Source: Vampirovibrio sp041737375
GTDB taxonomy: Bacteria; Cyanobacteriota; Vampirovibrionia; Vampirovibrionales; Vampirovibrionaceae
NCBI RefSeq assembly: GCF_041737375.1
Contig: NZ_JBGSRV010000004.1
Location: 1 to 64,000, forward strand
Direction of reading: 5' to 3'
Length of the DNA: 64,000 nucleotides
Positions 51,425 to 61,014 of this stretch are shown in pieces (positions within the stretch are counted from its first letter, which is position 1; every line of letters starts with the position of its first letter). The notes beneath the pieces were generated by a model that had not been told where the DNA came from, made no database searches, and was given only the letters and a program-made list of their open reading frames with translations. Both the position numbers and the translations under genes were made by a program.

Positions 51425-51763
51425 ATGGCGGATCAGCCAAACAAACCAAAATCTGTTGCGGCTTCTAAACCCAAAAGCAGTTTACAGCCCAAGCAGAAAC
51501 AAACAGAGCCAGAAAAACACAGCACCCTTGAAATTGATGAAAGAGCCTCCCAAAAAGGATACGATATTAACCTGGGCGGCAAACGCATGGGCGGCCCTAC
51601 CGGCGGAGATATCGCCGGGGGAGGGGGCGGACCTGCCATTGGCCAAAAACACCGTGGCGATGACAGTACCGCGGATCACTATGGATCGCGCGAAGAAACC
51701 AACGCCGCTTTAGAAGACAAAATTGCCATTCAAAACACGTTGAAACTGCACGAACATTTTTAA
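51425..51763 (+). CDS. Hypothetical hydrophilic protein, 112 aa
   Basis: Unrecognised. The ATG at 51425 is chosen because GGGGAG precedes it by 7 bp; the frame is open from 51266 without support. A Lys/Ser/Gln-rich head (ADQPNKPKSVAASKPKSSLQ) leads to a glycine-rich patch (LGGKRMGGPTGGDIAGGGGG, about 59-78) and a charged tail (DKIAIQNTLKLHEHF). Probably disordered. It is followed by a good terminator, so it is a single-gene unit. Confidence 0.65.
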   Translation: MADQPNKPKSVAASKPKSSLQPKQKQTEPEKHSTLEIDERASQKGYDINLGGKRMGGPTGGDIAGGGGGPAIGQKHRGDDSTADHYGSREETNAALEDKIAIQNTLKLHEHF

Positions 51764-52154
51764 AAAGTAAATCCAGCCTCAATAAAAAAACGCCTGAATT
51801 TTAACATGGATTCAGGTGTTTTTTGTGAATTTTTAATACGCCAATAGCATTAATACCTTATTAACCAGAAGTCTAATTTTTCAAGGTTGAGATTGTACGA
51901 GGCGTTATTGACTGCTAGTATAATTCGACTCCAACCACTGGAGTACCCTGCGGGGAAGGACAAAAGCAAATTCATAACCAGGGAAACACCTGCGGCGTTG
52001 GTCATAAAAAAACCGTTGGCATCGGTTCAATCAAGGCTTATATTTAAAAAAGCATTCAGTTTTTCTGAGTCCTTCATCTTCAGGTCATTTGAGTCGTTAC
52101 AAAGTCATTCCATTTCGTTTCAACCCCCTTTGTTAAAGCTGGAGAGAAAAGAGT
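51764..52154. other. Intergenic region with terminator
   Basis: 391 bp. Apart from the terminator at 51785-51824 it holds presumed promoter sequence of the beta-helix gene. A 94-codon frame starting at 51887 has no ribosome site or recognisable content. Confidence 0.5.
51785..51824 (+). terminator. Terminator of the 112-aa gene
   Basis: AAAAAACGCCTGAAT and ATTCAGGTGTTTTTT form a long stem (one G-U) with a 10-nt loop, ending in a T-run. Confidence 0.85.
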
Positions 52155-53747
52155 ATGAATTTAAGGTTTAAAAAAGCCTGGGCTTCCGGGCTGATCAGCA
52201 CAGGGTTATTGATATTTTTGCCGTGTGTGCCGGTGTGGGCCTATCAAATTGACAAGAACAAACGTATTATTGCCGTTTCTCCCACCGGAGACTACAGTAC
52301 AGACGCCCAGAAAGCACTGGCTTATTTATTGCAGCGTCCCGATAAAGACACCCGTTGGACCTTTCAGTTCAATCCGGGAAAATACTATTTAAGCAAGCCT
52401 TTATATGGGGTGGGCTTGAAAAACGTTCAATTTTCATCCAACCCCGATAACCCGGCCATATTGATTAAAGCCGATAATTTTTCACAAAGTGAGTATTTAA
52501 TTTATCTGAGAATGAGCGAAAAAATCGGGGTACGGGGATTTCAGTTTTACGGGCGCACTTCCTTTAAAGATAACAACAATCCGGTGTGGCCGGATCAGGG
52601 ATTATTTTTTGGCTCTTGTCGCAATGTGAACATTGAGCGCAACCAGTTTTACAATTTTGGCAATGCCGCCCTGCGGGTTACCACCAGCGAGTCCGATCCG
52701 GTTCAAGGGGTGAACAGCTTTGATACCACCGTTACCGGGAACACCTTTAACAATATCTACCAGATTTCCACCACCTCAAATGACGAAATTCATGGGGCCA
52801 CAGCCCGTTACTGGTTAAAAAATAACACCATTGTCAACCTGAGAGGCTCTGTAAAATTCGCCTCCCGAACCCCTGGGGCCAAAGACGTTTATATCGTGGA
52901 TAACAGCATTAATGGCAGTGAGCATTACGGACTGGAAATTGACAACTTCGACAACATGGAAATTCGGGGCAATACCCTGCAAAATATTAAAGGTATTGCC
53001 ATCAATATCTACACCAACCCCAGGGTTCGCAAAGGCTTTAACTGGGGGAACAATTTTACGATTGCTGACAATAAAATGCACAACGTGCGCCGGGGCATCC
53101 GCTTTAGCCCGGACCCTTCAGCCGATGGGTATAAACCGGTGCCTAAAAACCTGCAAATTATCAACAATACACTCACTCAAATCACGGAAAGTGATCCTCA
53201 TGTACCGGCCATTGCCGTCAGTAATGGGGTGGTAAACGGGATTAAAATTACAGACAACAAATTGTCCTCGGTTAAGAACAAGAAGTTTATCGGGATTTCC
53301 AAAGGCAGTAGCCCCATTACCCAGATAAACAACACCGGGGAAGGAAAAGCGCTAGAGACTCAAAGTATAGGCGGTGGCTCAGTTGCCTCCTCTCCTTCGC
53401 CTTCTCCTTCCCCATCACCTTCACCGGCGAAACCCTCAGCCAGCAGCCCTGCTACCAGTAGTAATGGCCTGAAGGCGCCCAGTCAGTTAACCGCCAAATA
53501 CGATGGGAAGCTAACCGTGCGCTTAAACTGGAATGACAACGCCGCCGATGAAACCGGGCTGGAAGTCTGGGGCAGTTTCGATAGTAAAAAATTCGATAAA
53601 ATTGCCCAGGTTTACCCGGATACCAAGGTGTTTACCCATCGTTTAAAACAGGTGCCGTCCCAGCCCAGTTATTATTATCAGGTGCGGGCCATCAAAAATA
53701 GCACCGCCTCTCCCATGAGCAACGTGGCAAAAATTAACTTCAAGTAG
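52155..53747 (+). CDS. Secreted right-handed beta-helix protein with FN3 domain
   Basis: 530 residues. A signal peptide (MNLRFKKAWASGLISTGLLI ... VWA, about 1-33) precedes a parallel beta-helix (about 60-400) of the pectate-lyase/NosD kind. Recurring N-x-I-x-x-N-x-F/L rungs are seen, such as NVNIERNQFYNFGNAALRV, DVYIVDNSINGSEHYGLEI and NMEIRGNTLQNIKGIAINI. A Ser-Pro linker (about 412-430) leads to a C-terminal fibronectin type III-like domain (about 438-530, APSQLTAKYDGKLTVRLNWNDN ... YYYQVRAIKNSTASP). Likely a secreted or surface carbohydrate-active or adhesion protein; no catalytic residues could be assigned. Confidence 0.8.
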   Translation: MNLRFKKAWASGLISTGLLIFLPCVPVWAYQIDKNKRIIAVSPTGDYSTDAQKALAYLLQRPDKDTRWTFQFNPGKYYLSKPLYGVGLKNVQFSSNPDNPAILIKADNFSQSEYLIYLRMSEKIGVRGFQFYGRTSFKDNNNPVWPDQGLFFGSCRNVNIERNQFYNFGNAALRVTTSESDPVQGVNSFDTTVTGNTFNNIYQISTTSNDEIHGATARYWLKNNTIVNLRGSVKFASRTPGAKDVYIVDNSINGSEHYGLEIDNFDNMEIRGNTLQNIKGIAINIYTNPRVRKGFNWGNNFTIADNKMHNVRRGIRFSPDPSADGYKPVPKNLQIINNTLTQITESDPHVPAIAVSNGVVNGIKITDNKLSSVKNKKFIGISKGSSPITQINNTGEGKALETQSIGGGSVASSPSPSPSPSPSPAKPSASSPATSSNGLKAPSQLTAKYDGKLTVRLNWNDNAADETGLEVWGSFDSKKFDKIAQVYPDTKVFTHRLKQVPSQPSYYYQVRAIKNSTASPMSNVAKINFK

Positions 53748-53792
53748 TTTTTAGTTTTGAATATTTTCCAACACTGATTTGAGATTAAAACC

Positions 53793-53824
53793 GCCCGATG
53801 GATTCGTTCATCGGGCCTTTTTTC
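53793..53824. terminator. Terminator between convergent genes
   Basis: GCCCGATG, 8-nt loop, CATCGGGC, then TTTTTTT on the plus strand. Confidence 0.85.
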
Positions 53825-53849
53825 GCTCAAGCAATTAACCCCCAAACGG

Positions 53850-55049
53850 TTATTTCTGAATGCCGTGCGCTTTATCCACTTTTTGCTGCATCAGCGCCGC
53901 CAATACCGTTTGCATGGCCCCCCCAAAACTAGCCATACCAAACGACCAGAGATAAGCCAACGGCATGTTGCGCCCCCCACTGGACTTCATGACATATTGC
54001 AAAGCCTGCTGGGGCATTTTTCGAACGCCACCTTGAGTGGCCCATTTTTCAAACAAGGTAGTGGCTCGCTTTTTGGTACTTTTCACAAACTGCATGCCCT
54101 TTTGCTGTACTTCTTGAATCGGTTTCAAAACATTCAGCCAACCATTATCACTTCCTAGCGTTTTTTTCAGATCCTCCATACGGGCGTCAAAGTTTTTTTC
54201 GGTATGGCCGGTAAAGCGCTTATAAATATGGTTTCCCATGGCCTCAGACAAACCGAATGAACCGCATATTGCGGCCCAAACAGGCACCATCGACCATTCT
54301 TTGCCCGCAGGGGTAGGATCATTCTGGCGCCCCATCAGTTTGCGACTGAACCTTACCACTTTTCGAGTAAATTCGCTGTCTTCCTTATGAATTTTAAGGG
54401 CCGCCAAAGACTGGGAGCCAGCCACCACAGCCGACAATCCGGAAGCGATATAGATAGGCACCCCAAAGAAGAAGGCGTTGATGCCTCCGGTGATAATCAG
54501 GGCGGACGTGACTTTAAAAGCCCCAATCAAGGTAGAGGCATTGAACCAGGAATTTCCTTTGGCAGGCTCCGCTTGAGCGGGCGACATCCTGGCGTCCGTT
54601 TTGGCTTTATGGTTATGCGTATCCGAAGCGGGTGTTTTCAGAGGAGGGTTTTTATCTGGCCCGGATTTCTGCGCCACTTTGGACTGAGGTCGAGACAAAG
54701 TGTCCTTGCTAGATGTATCTGGACTGGATGCCTCTGGGGAAGGAGCCGGGGAATACGCATTTTTCCCTTTCTGAGCGGCTCGATCAGTCTTGAAGGTATC
54801 CGCAACGTTACTTTCTGAAGCGTTTTTTAAAGGTTCAGGCCACCCCCAGCCGTATGGCATGGGACGGATCGCCGCAACAGCATCCTGAGGGCCTCCCGGA
54901 AAACGAGGCGTGAAAGGCAAGTTGAACCCACCTGCCGCCCCACCTTGAGGCAGGTAATTGAGCTGACCCTGACGCGCAAAAGGAACACCAGAAGGCGATT
55001 GATATACGATTCGGTTGTTTCCACCACTACTATTAGGGGCATTTAACAT
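53850..55049 (-). CDS. Unknown membrane-associated protein
   Basis: 399 residues, unrecognised. The first 170 residues are low-complexity (Gly/Pro/Gln, then Ser/Lys/Pro: SPAPSPEASSPDTSSKDTLS). Hydrophobic segments follow near 172-215 (LIGAFKVTSALIITGGINAF, then VPIYIASGLSAVVAGSQSLA), a third around 255-270 (VPVWAAICGSFGLSEAM), and one near the C-terminus (LAYLWSFGMASFGGAMQTVL), with basic helices between. The architecture recalls the unknown proteins at 7477 and 48353. No ribosome site is obvious and no neighbour informs on function. Confidence 0.7.
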   Translation of the reverse strand: MLNAPNSSGGNNRIVYQSPSGVPFARQGQLNYLPQGGAAGGFNLPFTPRFPGGPQDAVAAIRPMPYGWGWPEPLKNASESNVADTFKTDRAAQKGKNAYSPAPSPEASSPDTSSKDTLSRPQSKVAQKSGPDKNPPLKTPASDTHNHKAKTDARMSPAQAEPAKGNSWFNASTLIGAFKVTSALIITGGINAFFFGVPIYIASGLSAVVAGSQSLAALKIHKEDSEFTRKVVRFSRKLMGRQNDPTPAGKEWSMVPVWAAICGSFGLSEAMGNHIYKRFTGHTEKNFDARMEDLKKTLGSDNGWLNVLKPIQEVQQKGMQFVKSTKKRATTLFEKWATQGGVRKMPQQALQYVMKSSGGRNMPLAYLWSFGMASFGGAMQTVLAALMQQKVDKAHGIQK

Positions 55050-55163
55050 GCGTCAAGGACTCATACTGGTTTCTTGGTTCAGTAAAACCGGTAAACCTAA
55101 TTTAATACCGGCTTGGTAAAGAATTATTACAACACAGCCATTGGAGCCTTTACTACCCGAGTT

Positions 55164-55571
55164 TTAAGAAACACGCATATAGCAAACCTCGGCCACGGCT
55201 ACCAAGCGGTTATTCAGGTCATATAAATCCACGTGCACCGGACACAGGCTGCGACCCAGCTTGATAACCCTGGCCACCGCCCGCACGTCCGTCATACAGG
55301 GGGCCAAAAAACGGATGCTCATATCGGTAGTGGCCATACGCTCATCCGGGCCGGTGTGGGTCATAATGGCGAAGCAGGCGATGGTATCCGCCACAGCCAT
55401 TAGCAAGCCACCGTGGAACGACTCGAAAATACCGTCAAAATCTTTATCACGGGGCATTTTCGCTTCGCACAGCCCCGGAGACAGTTCTAAAACCTGCAAG
55501 CCAAACTTGTCGAAGGCCGGAATTTTCCGCACCCGGTCCAGAATGCGCTGTTCTAAATCCCCTTCAAGCAT
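55164..55571 (-). CDS. PaaI-like hotdog thioesterase
   Basis: Acyl-CoA thioesterase-fold protein, about 135 residues from the ATG at 55571. That start is chosen for its AAAGGGA site; the frame extends to 55616. The hotdog core shows GLQVLELSPGLCEAKMP, then FHGGLLMAVADTIACFAIM, where the conserved HGG and the acidic residue six to seven positions later form the usual catalytic region, then MSIRFLAPCMTDVRAVARVI. The substrate is unknown; family members act on aromatic or medium-chain acyl-CoA. Confidence 0.85.
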   Translation of the reverse strand: MLEGDLEQRILDRVRKIPAFDKFGLQVLELSPGLCEAKMPRDKDFDGIFESFHGGLLMAVADTIACFAIMTHTGPDERMATTDMSIRFLAPCMTDVRAVARVIKLGRSLCPVHVDLYDLNNRLVAVAEVCYMRVS

Positions 55572-55686
55572 GAAAATCCCTTTCCTAAAGTCATTGCACC
55601 CTTTCAAGATAGCCAAAACAAAAGCTTTTTAAAAATTCAGAAAAACAATGCCCCAATGGGCGGTAAACGTGACACAAACCATAAAA

Positions 55687-55726
55687 AACCTGCCTCATAA
55701 ACCTTAACAGGTTATTTGAGACAGGT
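55687..55726 (-). terminator. Terminator of the small membrane protein gene
   Basis: AACCTG and CTCA arms pair with TGAG and CAGGT (single mismatch) around a large loop. A T-run follows on the minus strand. It lies 100 bp past the stop at 55827. Confidence 0.6.
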
Positions 55727-55826
55727 CATTATTTATTCGCGGGTATTTATATCCGGTTATTTATCTCGGGTTAGAGAGGCGAGCGACGATGCGCTGAAAA
55801 CCGGAGGGAACAATTCATTGAAGCAA

Positions 55827-55970
55827 TTACAGAGAGCGCCCTTGAATAACGCGGATTAAAACCGAGATGACCGCCAACACCAACAACAGGTGAATCAGTC
55901 CATTCAATTGATAGCCGCCCAAGAATCCCAGCAACCAAGCAATCACAAGTATAACAGCAATGGTGTACAT
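55827..55970 (-). CDS. 47-aa Lmo0937-family membrane protein (DUF5670)
   Basis: Tiny two-helix membrane protein: MYTIAVILVIAWLLGFLGG, then a short polar turn (YQLNGLIH), then LLLVLAVISVLIRVIQG. This layout, including W-L-L-G-F and H-x-L-L-V-x-A-x-I, is that of the widespread lmo0937/DUF5670 family of unknown function, often stress-linked. It is preceded by AAAGGTAATAAGG, a weak ribosome site, and followed by its own terminator. Confidence 0.85.
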   Translation of the reverse strand: MYTIAVILVIAWLLGFLGGYQLNGLIHLLLVLAVISVLIRVIQGRSL

Positions 55971-56149
55971 AAAAAGCGCCTTATTACCTTTCTTTAAATT
56001 TCATTATTTTTTACAGGTGTGATTGAAATGAGTATAGCAAGAGAGGATCAAGCGCTACAATTAACCGGGCGTCTAGCACTACCGGGCTATTTGTATTGAG
56101 TAATGTAACACCCTTGGCCTCTATTTTCCTAATAAAACCCGAATAAAAC

Positions 56150-56180
56150 CAGATGACCGGGCCAAGCTCCCGGTCATCTG
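56150..56180 (-). terminator. Terminator of ppdK
   Basis: CAGATGACCGGG, 7-nt loop, CCCGGTCATCTG: perfect 12-bp stem, followed by GGTTTTATT on the minus strand. Confidence 0.88.
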
Positions 56181-56205
56181 AACCATCATGATTTTAAAAA
56201 TGGGT

Positions 56206-58920
56206 TTAAAGAACCTGTGAAAAAGGCTGTCCCAGTTCTGGCAGTAGCGCTTGACGAGAAAAAATCACCGCCTGTGCCGCAGCCAAACGAGCCACCGGAA
56301 TCCGAAACGGGGAACAGCTCACATAATTAAGTCCAATGCGATGGCAGAATTGAACGCTTTTAGCCTCTCCCCCATGCTCGCCGCATAGCCCCAGCTTGAG
56401 ATCCGGCTGGGTTTGCCGCCCCTTGTCTCGAGCCATTTCCATTAACAGGCCAACCCCTCCCTGATCCAGTGTCTCAAACGGGTTTTCGGGGATTATATTT
56501 TTCTCCAGATAACGGGCCAGAAAACGACCCTCTGAGTCATCCCGACTGAAACCAAGGGCCAGTTGGGTTAAATCATTGGTGCCAAAACTAAAAAACTGGG
56601 AATGTTTGGCAATCTGATCCGCCACCAAAGCGGCCCGAGGCACCTCAATCATGGTGCCAAACAAATAAGTGGGCCATCGTCCCCGACGGCTCATGACCTC
56701 ATGAGCCACGGCGTCCAGTTGCACTTTGATGGTTTCCAGCTCTTTGGCATAACCCACTAACGGGATCATAATTTCCGGCTGAACAGCACCCCCTTCCTCC
56801 AGAATATCGCAAGCGGCCTCAAAAATGGCCCGCACCTGAACTTCATAAATTTCTGGATAAACCAGCCCTAAGCGGCACCCCCGAAACCCCATCATGGGAT
56901 TCACTTCTCGCAACTCATCAATTTTAGCCAATACGGCGTGTTTGAATTTCACCGCATCCTGATAAGGGTCTGCCTTTTCCAGACGAAGTAACTCGGCATA
57001 AGCTTCATCCCGGTTGGGCAAAAACTCATGCAGCGGTGGATCCAGTAAACGAATAGTCACCGGGTAGCCGTTCATGGCCTGAAAAATCCCTTTAAAGTCG
57101 GCATGTTGCATAGGCAATAGCTGCGCCAGTGCCTTGCGACGCTCCTCTGACGTATTGGCCAGAATCATCTCTCGTACCACCGGCAAGCGTTCCTCGGCCA
57201 TAAACATATGCTCCGTCCGACAAAGCCCAATGCCCTTGGCTCCCATTTCTACCGCTTTTCGGGCATCGGCAGGGGTGTCGGCATTGGCCCGAACGCCGAG
57301 CCTGCGGGTTTCATCGGCCCAGTTCAGCAAATGCTCCAGCTCCTCCGTAATTTGAGGAGGCTGGGTGGCGATGGTCCCTTCAAATACCTCTCCGGTGCCC
57401 CCATCAATTGAAACAATACTGCCTTTGGTCAGCACTTTGCCACGCACTGTCAGTGTTTCACGCTTTAAATCCACCTTGCACGCTTCGCAACCCGCCACAC
57501 AAGGCTTCCCAATCCCTCGGGCCACCACCGCCGCATGGCTGGTATTGCCGCCCCGAGCCGTTAAAACACCTTGAGCGGCCAGCATGCCATGCACATCATC
57601 CGGGCAGGTTTCCAAACGGGTTAAAATAATTTTTTCACCCGCTTCCGCCAAAGTTTTGGCCTCACCGGGATCGAACACAATCATGCCGGTAGCGGCCCCC
57701 GGAGAAGCGTTTAAACCCGTGGCCAGCAAACGCCCTGCTTGTCGGGCTTTTTGCTTATCCAGCGGATTAAAAGCGGGCAAAAACAACTGGCTCAACTGAT
57801 TGGCCTCTACCCGCAACAAAGCGGTTTCCACCGGCAACAAACCCTCATGCACCATATCCACCGCAATTTTAACGGCGGCCTGTACCGTGCGCTTGCCGGT
57901 GCGGGTTTGCAACATAAACAGTCGTCCCCGCTCAACGGTAAACTCCATGTCTTGCACATCCATATAATGATGCTCCAACCGGTAAGCGATTTCCGATAGT
58001 TCCTGATAAAGCCGGGGTAATTCCACCGCCATATCGGCCAACTTTTTTGGGGTGCGAATCCCGGCCACTACATCCTCGCCCTGAGCATTGATCAGATATT
58101 CTCCGTATAATTCCTTTTCCCCGGTGGAGGGGTTGCGAGTAAAAGCCACCCCGGTGGCCGAATTATCACCCATATTGCCAAACACCATGGCCTGAATATT
58201 CACCGCCGTTCCCAGCGTGTGATCAATTTTCATATGATTGCGATAAGCCACCGCCCTTGGAATCAACCAGGAACCAAAAACCGATTCAACCGCCATTCGC
58301 AGCTGTTCCATAGGATCTTCCGGGAAAGGCTGCCCGGTTTGATCCAGAATGATTTCCAGATAAGCGTCCACTACTTGCCGCAACACCGAGGCGGGGATAT
58401 CGGTATCCTCCACCAAGCCCAACTGTTTTTTCTGATAGACCAACAGATCCTCAAAATAATCCTTGTTCACCCCCAAAACCACACTGCCAAACATTTGGAT
58501 AAACCGCCGATAGGTATCATACCCAAATCGCTCATCGCCAGACTGGCGAATCAGCCCCCGCAAGGTTTGTTCATTCAAGCCCAGATTCAATACGGTCTCC
58601 ATCATGCCCGGCATGGAAATTCTGGCGCCCGAACGCACCGAGAGCAACAGTGGATTTTCTGGATCTCCAAAGCGACGATTCATGGATTTTTCAACAGTAC
58701 TCAAGGCCTGCCGCACCTCATCCATCAAGCCAGAAGGCAAAGTATGGCCGTCTCGTAAATAGGTGTTGCAAACCTCGGTGGTTAAAATAAAACCGGGCGG
58801 CACTGGCAGGCCCAAACGAGCCATTTCAGAAAGGTTTGCTCCTTTGCTACCCAAAAGGTCTTTCATGCTGGCATCGCCATCGCTTAATAAATACACATTT
58901 TTTTGGGTCGCTATGTTCAT
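56206..58920 (-). CDS. ppdK: Pyruvate, phosphate dikinase
   Basis: Interconverts pyruvate + ATP + Pi and phosphoenolpyruvate + AMP + PPi, linking glycolysis and gluconeogenesis. The 904 residues span the nucleotide-binding domain (about 1-340, DLLGSKGANLSEMARLGLPV at the start, then NPSTGEKELYGEY), the swivelling phospho-His domain and the TIM-barrel PEP domain. The swivelling domain has its catalytic His in GGNTSHAAVVARGIGKPCV, near 465; the barrel (about 530-904) has CRTEHMF, GFRGCRLGLVYPEIYEVQ and the catalytic Cys in GLCGEHGGE near 850. All key residues are present. The start has GAGGGGGAA upstream. It is a single-gene unit with a perfect terminator. Confidence 0.97.
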   Translation of the reverse strand: MNIATQKNVYLLSDGDASMKDLLGSKGANLSEMARLGLPVPPGFILTTEVCNTYLRDGHTLPSGLMDEVRQALSTVEKSMNRRFGDPENPLLLSVRSGARISMPGMMETVLNLGLNEQTLRGLIRQSGDERFGYDTYRRFIQMFGSVVLGVNKDYFEDLLVYQKKQLGLVEDTDIPASVLRQVVDAYLEIILDQTGQPFPEDPMEQLRMAVESVFGSWLIPRAVAYRNHMKIDHTLGTAVNIQAMVFGNMGDNSATGVAFTRNPSTGEKELYGEYLINAQGEDVVAGIRTPKKLADMAVELPRLYQELSEIAYRLEHHYMDVQDMEFTVERGRLFMLQTRTGKRTVQAAVKIAVDMVHEGLLPVETALLRVEANQLSQLFLPAFNPLDKQKARQAGRLLATGLNASPGAATGMIVFDPGEAKTLAEAGEKIILTRLETCPDDVHGMLAAQGVLTARGGNTSHAAVVARGIGKPCVAGCEACKVDLKRETLTVRGKVLTKGSIVSIDGGTGEVFEGTIATQPPQITEELEHLLNWADETRRLGVRANADTPADARKAVEMGAKGIGLCRTEHMFMAEERLPVVREMILANTSEERRKALAQLLPMQHADFKGIFQAMNGYPVTIRLLDPPLHEFLPNRDEAYAELLRLEKADPYQDAVKFKHAVLAKIDELREVNPMMGFRGCRLGLVYPEIYEVQVRAIFEAACDILEEGGAVQPEIMIPLVGYAKELETIKVQLDAVAHEVMSRRGRWPTYLFGTMIEVPRAALVADQIAKHSQFFSFGTNDLTQLALGFSRDDSEGRFLARYLEKNIIPENPFETLDQGGVGLLMEMARDKGRQTQPDLKLGLCGEHGGEAKSVQFCHRIGLNYVSCSPFRIPVARLAAAQAVIFSRQALLPELGQPFSQVL

Positions 58921-59169
58921 ATCCGATTCCCCCTCTTTTTTTAAAAACGTTCTGACTGCACTCCGATGAATTGGATCAAACCCATCATGAATGGTGGCGC
59001 TTTACAGCGCCGTAAAAGCAACTTGATTTTTTGATCGAATGTTAGCGTGTCTTAAACAAAATTGGAAAAATAAAAAAGTAAAAAGTTTTAAAAATGATCA
59101 GGCTTAAAAGTTACCAAAAACAAAAATAATAAAATACGGGCCGATCAGACACCAAAATAAAACGCCACC

Positions 59170-61014
59170 CTACACAGCGGAAGCTGATTTTTTGGGGGGC
59201 TTAGGCTGCTTATACAGCCTGCTTTTTTCATTTCGTATTTTATACTCGGTTGGCAAAAAATCGGAACGCAGGCCAAAGTGAACTCTGGCCGTCGGCTGAC
59301 GACCTTCAGGCTCAATGGCCCTGCGATCGCCCAGACCAAACCCCACATCCACAAAGCCCTGCATAAAGCGGGTTAACTGGGCCCTGAAACCAAACCCAAC
59401 CCCTTGCAACAAGGTGGCCTTGGCCAGTGTGGCGGTTTTCGGGTTGTAAAATGGACTGCTTTTATCGTTCCACACCTGCCCTAAATCGTAAAACAAGGCA
59501 CCCTGAACCCGTTGGCTCATCCACGGGCTAACATACTTTAATCCCGGCAGGGGAAAGCGATGCTCAATCCCCAGGTTATACCCCCGATCCCCAATCAGGA
59601 CGCCTTCTGTAAAGCCTCTTACACTGCTTTGGCCACCCAGTTGAAATTGTTGCAAAGAAGACAAGGCATCCGGGGTCCATTGGCCATAAGCCTTCAATAT
59701 TAATAGATTATTTTTAGGCAAAAGAATCAAGCGATTAAAAAAGTTTTCCACCTTCCAGAAGCTGTTGTCAGCCCTGGTCCCTTTGAAGGCGAAGGTGTTC
59801 TGAACCCGGTTAAAGGTTCTCCCCCAGCGATCGGAGTGATCAAAACTCAAGCCCGTTTGAATGGAATGTACTTCTTCTGCGTTGGTTTGATCCCCTTCAA
59901 AAAAATTGGTGGCCCGCTGCCAGTTGAAGCCGGTATCCAGCTGCCAGCTTCGGCTTCGGCCCAGTGGCTGGGTAATATTCACACCGGCACTGTAAGATTT
60001 TCCGGTAATCGAAGGCGGGGTATCAATGGGTAATTTTACGTTCACCCGGCTGTAGGCAAAACTGCCAGAAACTTCCGTGCCAAAACGATTGAGTGGAACC
60101 GAATAGGTACCGACACCCACCTGGGTGCCAGTTGCCCCCAGATAGCGCCCATACAACCGATCGCCCGCTCGAAACAGACTGTCATTTCGGACCTCTACCC
60201 CGGCCCGGTACAGACCCACAAAATAACGTCCCTGATTGTCAAAAGTAGGGCTTACCTGTAACGGCTGGCGTTCGGCCACTTTGAGTTTAATATTGGTGGC
60301 TCCCGGCTGATCACCGGGGGATAAGAAAGCCTTTACCTTATAGCCATCATTCAAACGATTGCTGGCATTTAAATCCCGTTCCAGCTTTCTAAAATTGAGC
60401 GGTTCTCCCGGCTGCTGGGACAGGTTTCGGCCAATCACCCGCACCCGATAAAAACGACTGCCTTCAATGTGGATATTACCCACACGGCCTTCCTGAACCT
60501 GAATGCGAAGCACGCCCTCTTTCACATCCTGGGGCGGAATGAACGCTTCGGTGGTCAGGTAGCCTTTTTCCCGGTAATAGCCAGTAATTTGCTCAACCAG
60601 CCTCCCCAGACTATCCAGCGTTTGCGGGGTTCCCTCGTAAGGCCGGGTCAAGCGGTTGGCCTCTTCCTTGCTCAGCAAGGTGGCCCCTTCTATCAGGATT
60701 TTTTGAATGGGGAAAGCCGCTGAAGCAAAATGGGCTGGAGGGCTAATCGCCGGAACGTCCAGCTTGATTTCCTCCTGCCGCACAGCAGGTGCTTGCCGGG
60801 AAGAAAAACCCTGTTGATCCAGAAATCGCATTTGACCAGAAGGTTGGGTTAACAGACCCGGGTTAAGGCTGGCAGGGGCCGATTGACCCGGTAAACTGTT
60901 TTGAGCAAAGCCAACAGGCGTTAAAAAAGTAACGCTTAAAAAGCAGACGACTAAAACAGTCCTTCGACCTTGAATCTGGAAAAACAGACATCCCACACGA
61001 CACGTCCCATCCAT
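59170..61014 (-). CDS. TpsB outer-membrane transporter (ShlB/FhaC family)
   Basis: Two-partner secretion pore, 614 residues. A signal-like segment (TVLVVCFLSVTFLTPVGFAQ, about 19-38) precedes a low-complexity linker and two POTRA domains (about 98-175, FPIQKILIEGATLLSKEEAN then QITGYYREKGYLTTEAFIP; and about 180-255). The 16-strand barrel (about 260-595) contains SVRGFTEGVLIGDRGYNLG, the family's VRGY-like L6 motif, as VRGF. The last predicted strand (ARVHFGLRSDF) is followed by about 25 basic, Pro/Lys-rich residues, whereas barrels normally end in the final strand. It is divergent from the large exoprotein gene at 61395, the presumed cargo. Confidence 0.88.
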   Translation of the reverse strand: MDGTCRVGCLFFQIQGRRTVLVVCFLSVTFLTPVGFAQNSLPGQSAPASLNPGLLTQPSGQMRFLDQQGFSSRQAPAVRQEEIKLDVPAISPPAHFASAAFPIQKILIEGATLLSKEEANRLTRPYEGTPQTLDSLGRLVEQITGYYREKGYLTTEAFIPPQDVKEGVLRIQVQEGRVGNIHIEGSRFYRVRVIGRNLSQQPGEPLNFRKLERDLNASNRLNDGYKVKAFLSPGDQPGATNIKLKVAERQPLQVSPTFDNQGRYFVGLYRAGVEVRNDSLFRAGDRLYGRYLGATGTQVGVGTYSVPLNRFGTEVSGSFAYSRVNVKLPIDTPPSITGKSYSAGVNITQPLGRSRSWQLDTGFNWQRATNFFEGDQTNAEEVHSIQTGLSFDHSDRWGRTFNRVQNTFAFKGTRADNSFWKVENFFNRLILLPKNNLLILKAYGQWTPDALSSLQQFQLGGQSSVRGFTEGVLIGDRGYNLGIEHRFPLPGLKYVSPWMSQRVQGALFYDLGQVWNDKSSPFYNPKTATLAKATLLQGVGFGFRAQLTRFMQGFVDVGFGLGDRRAIEPEGRQPTARVHFGLRSDFLPTEYKIRNEKSRLYKQPKPPKKSASAV

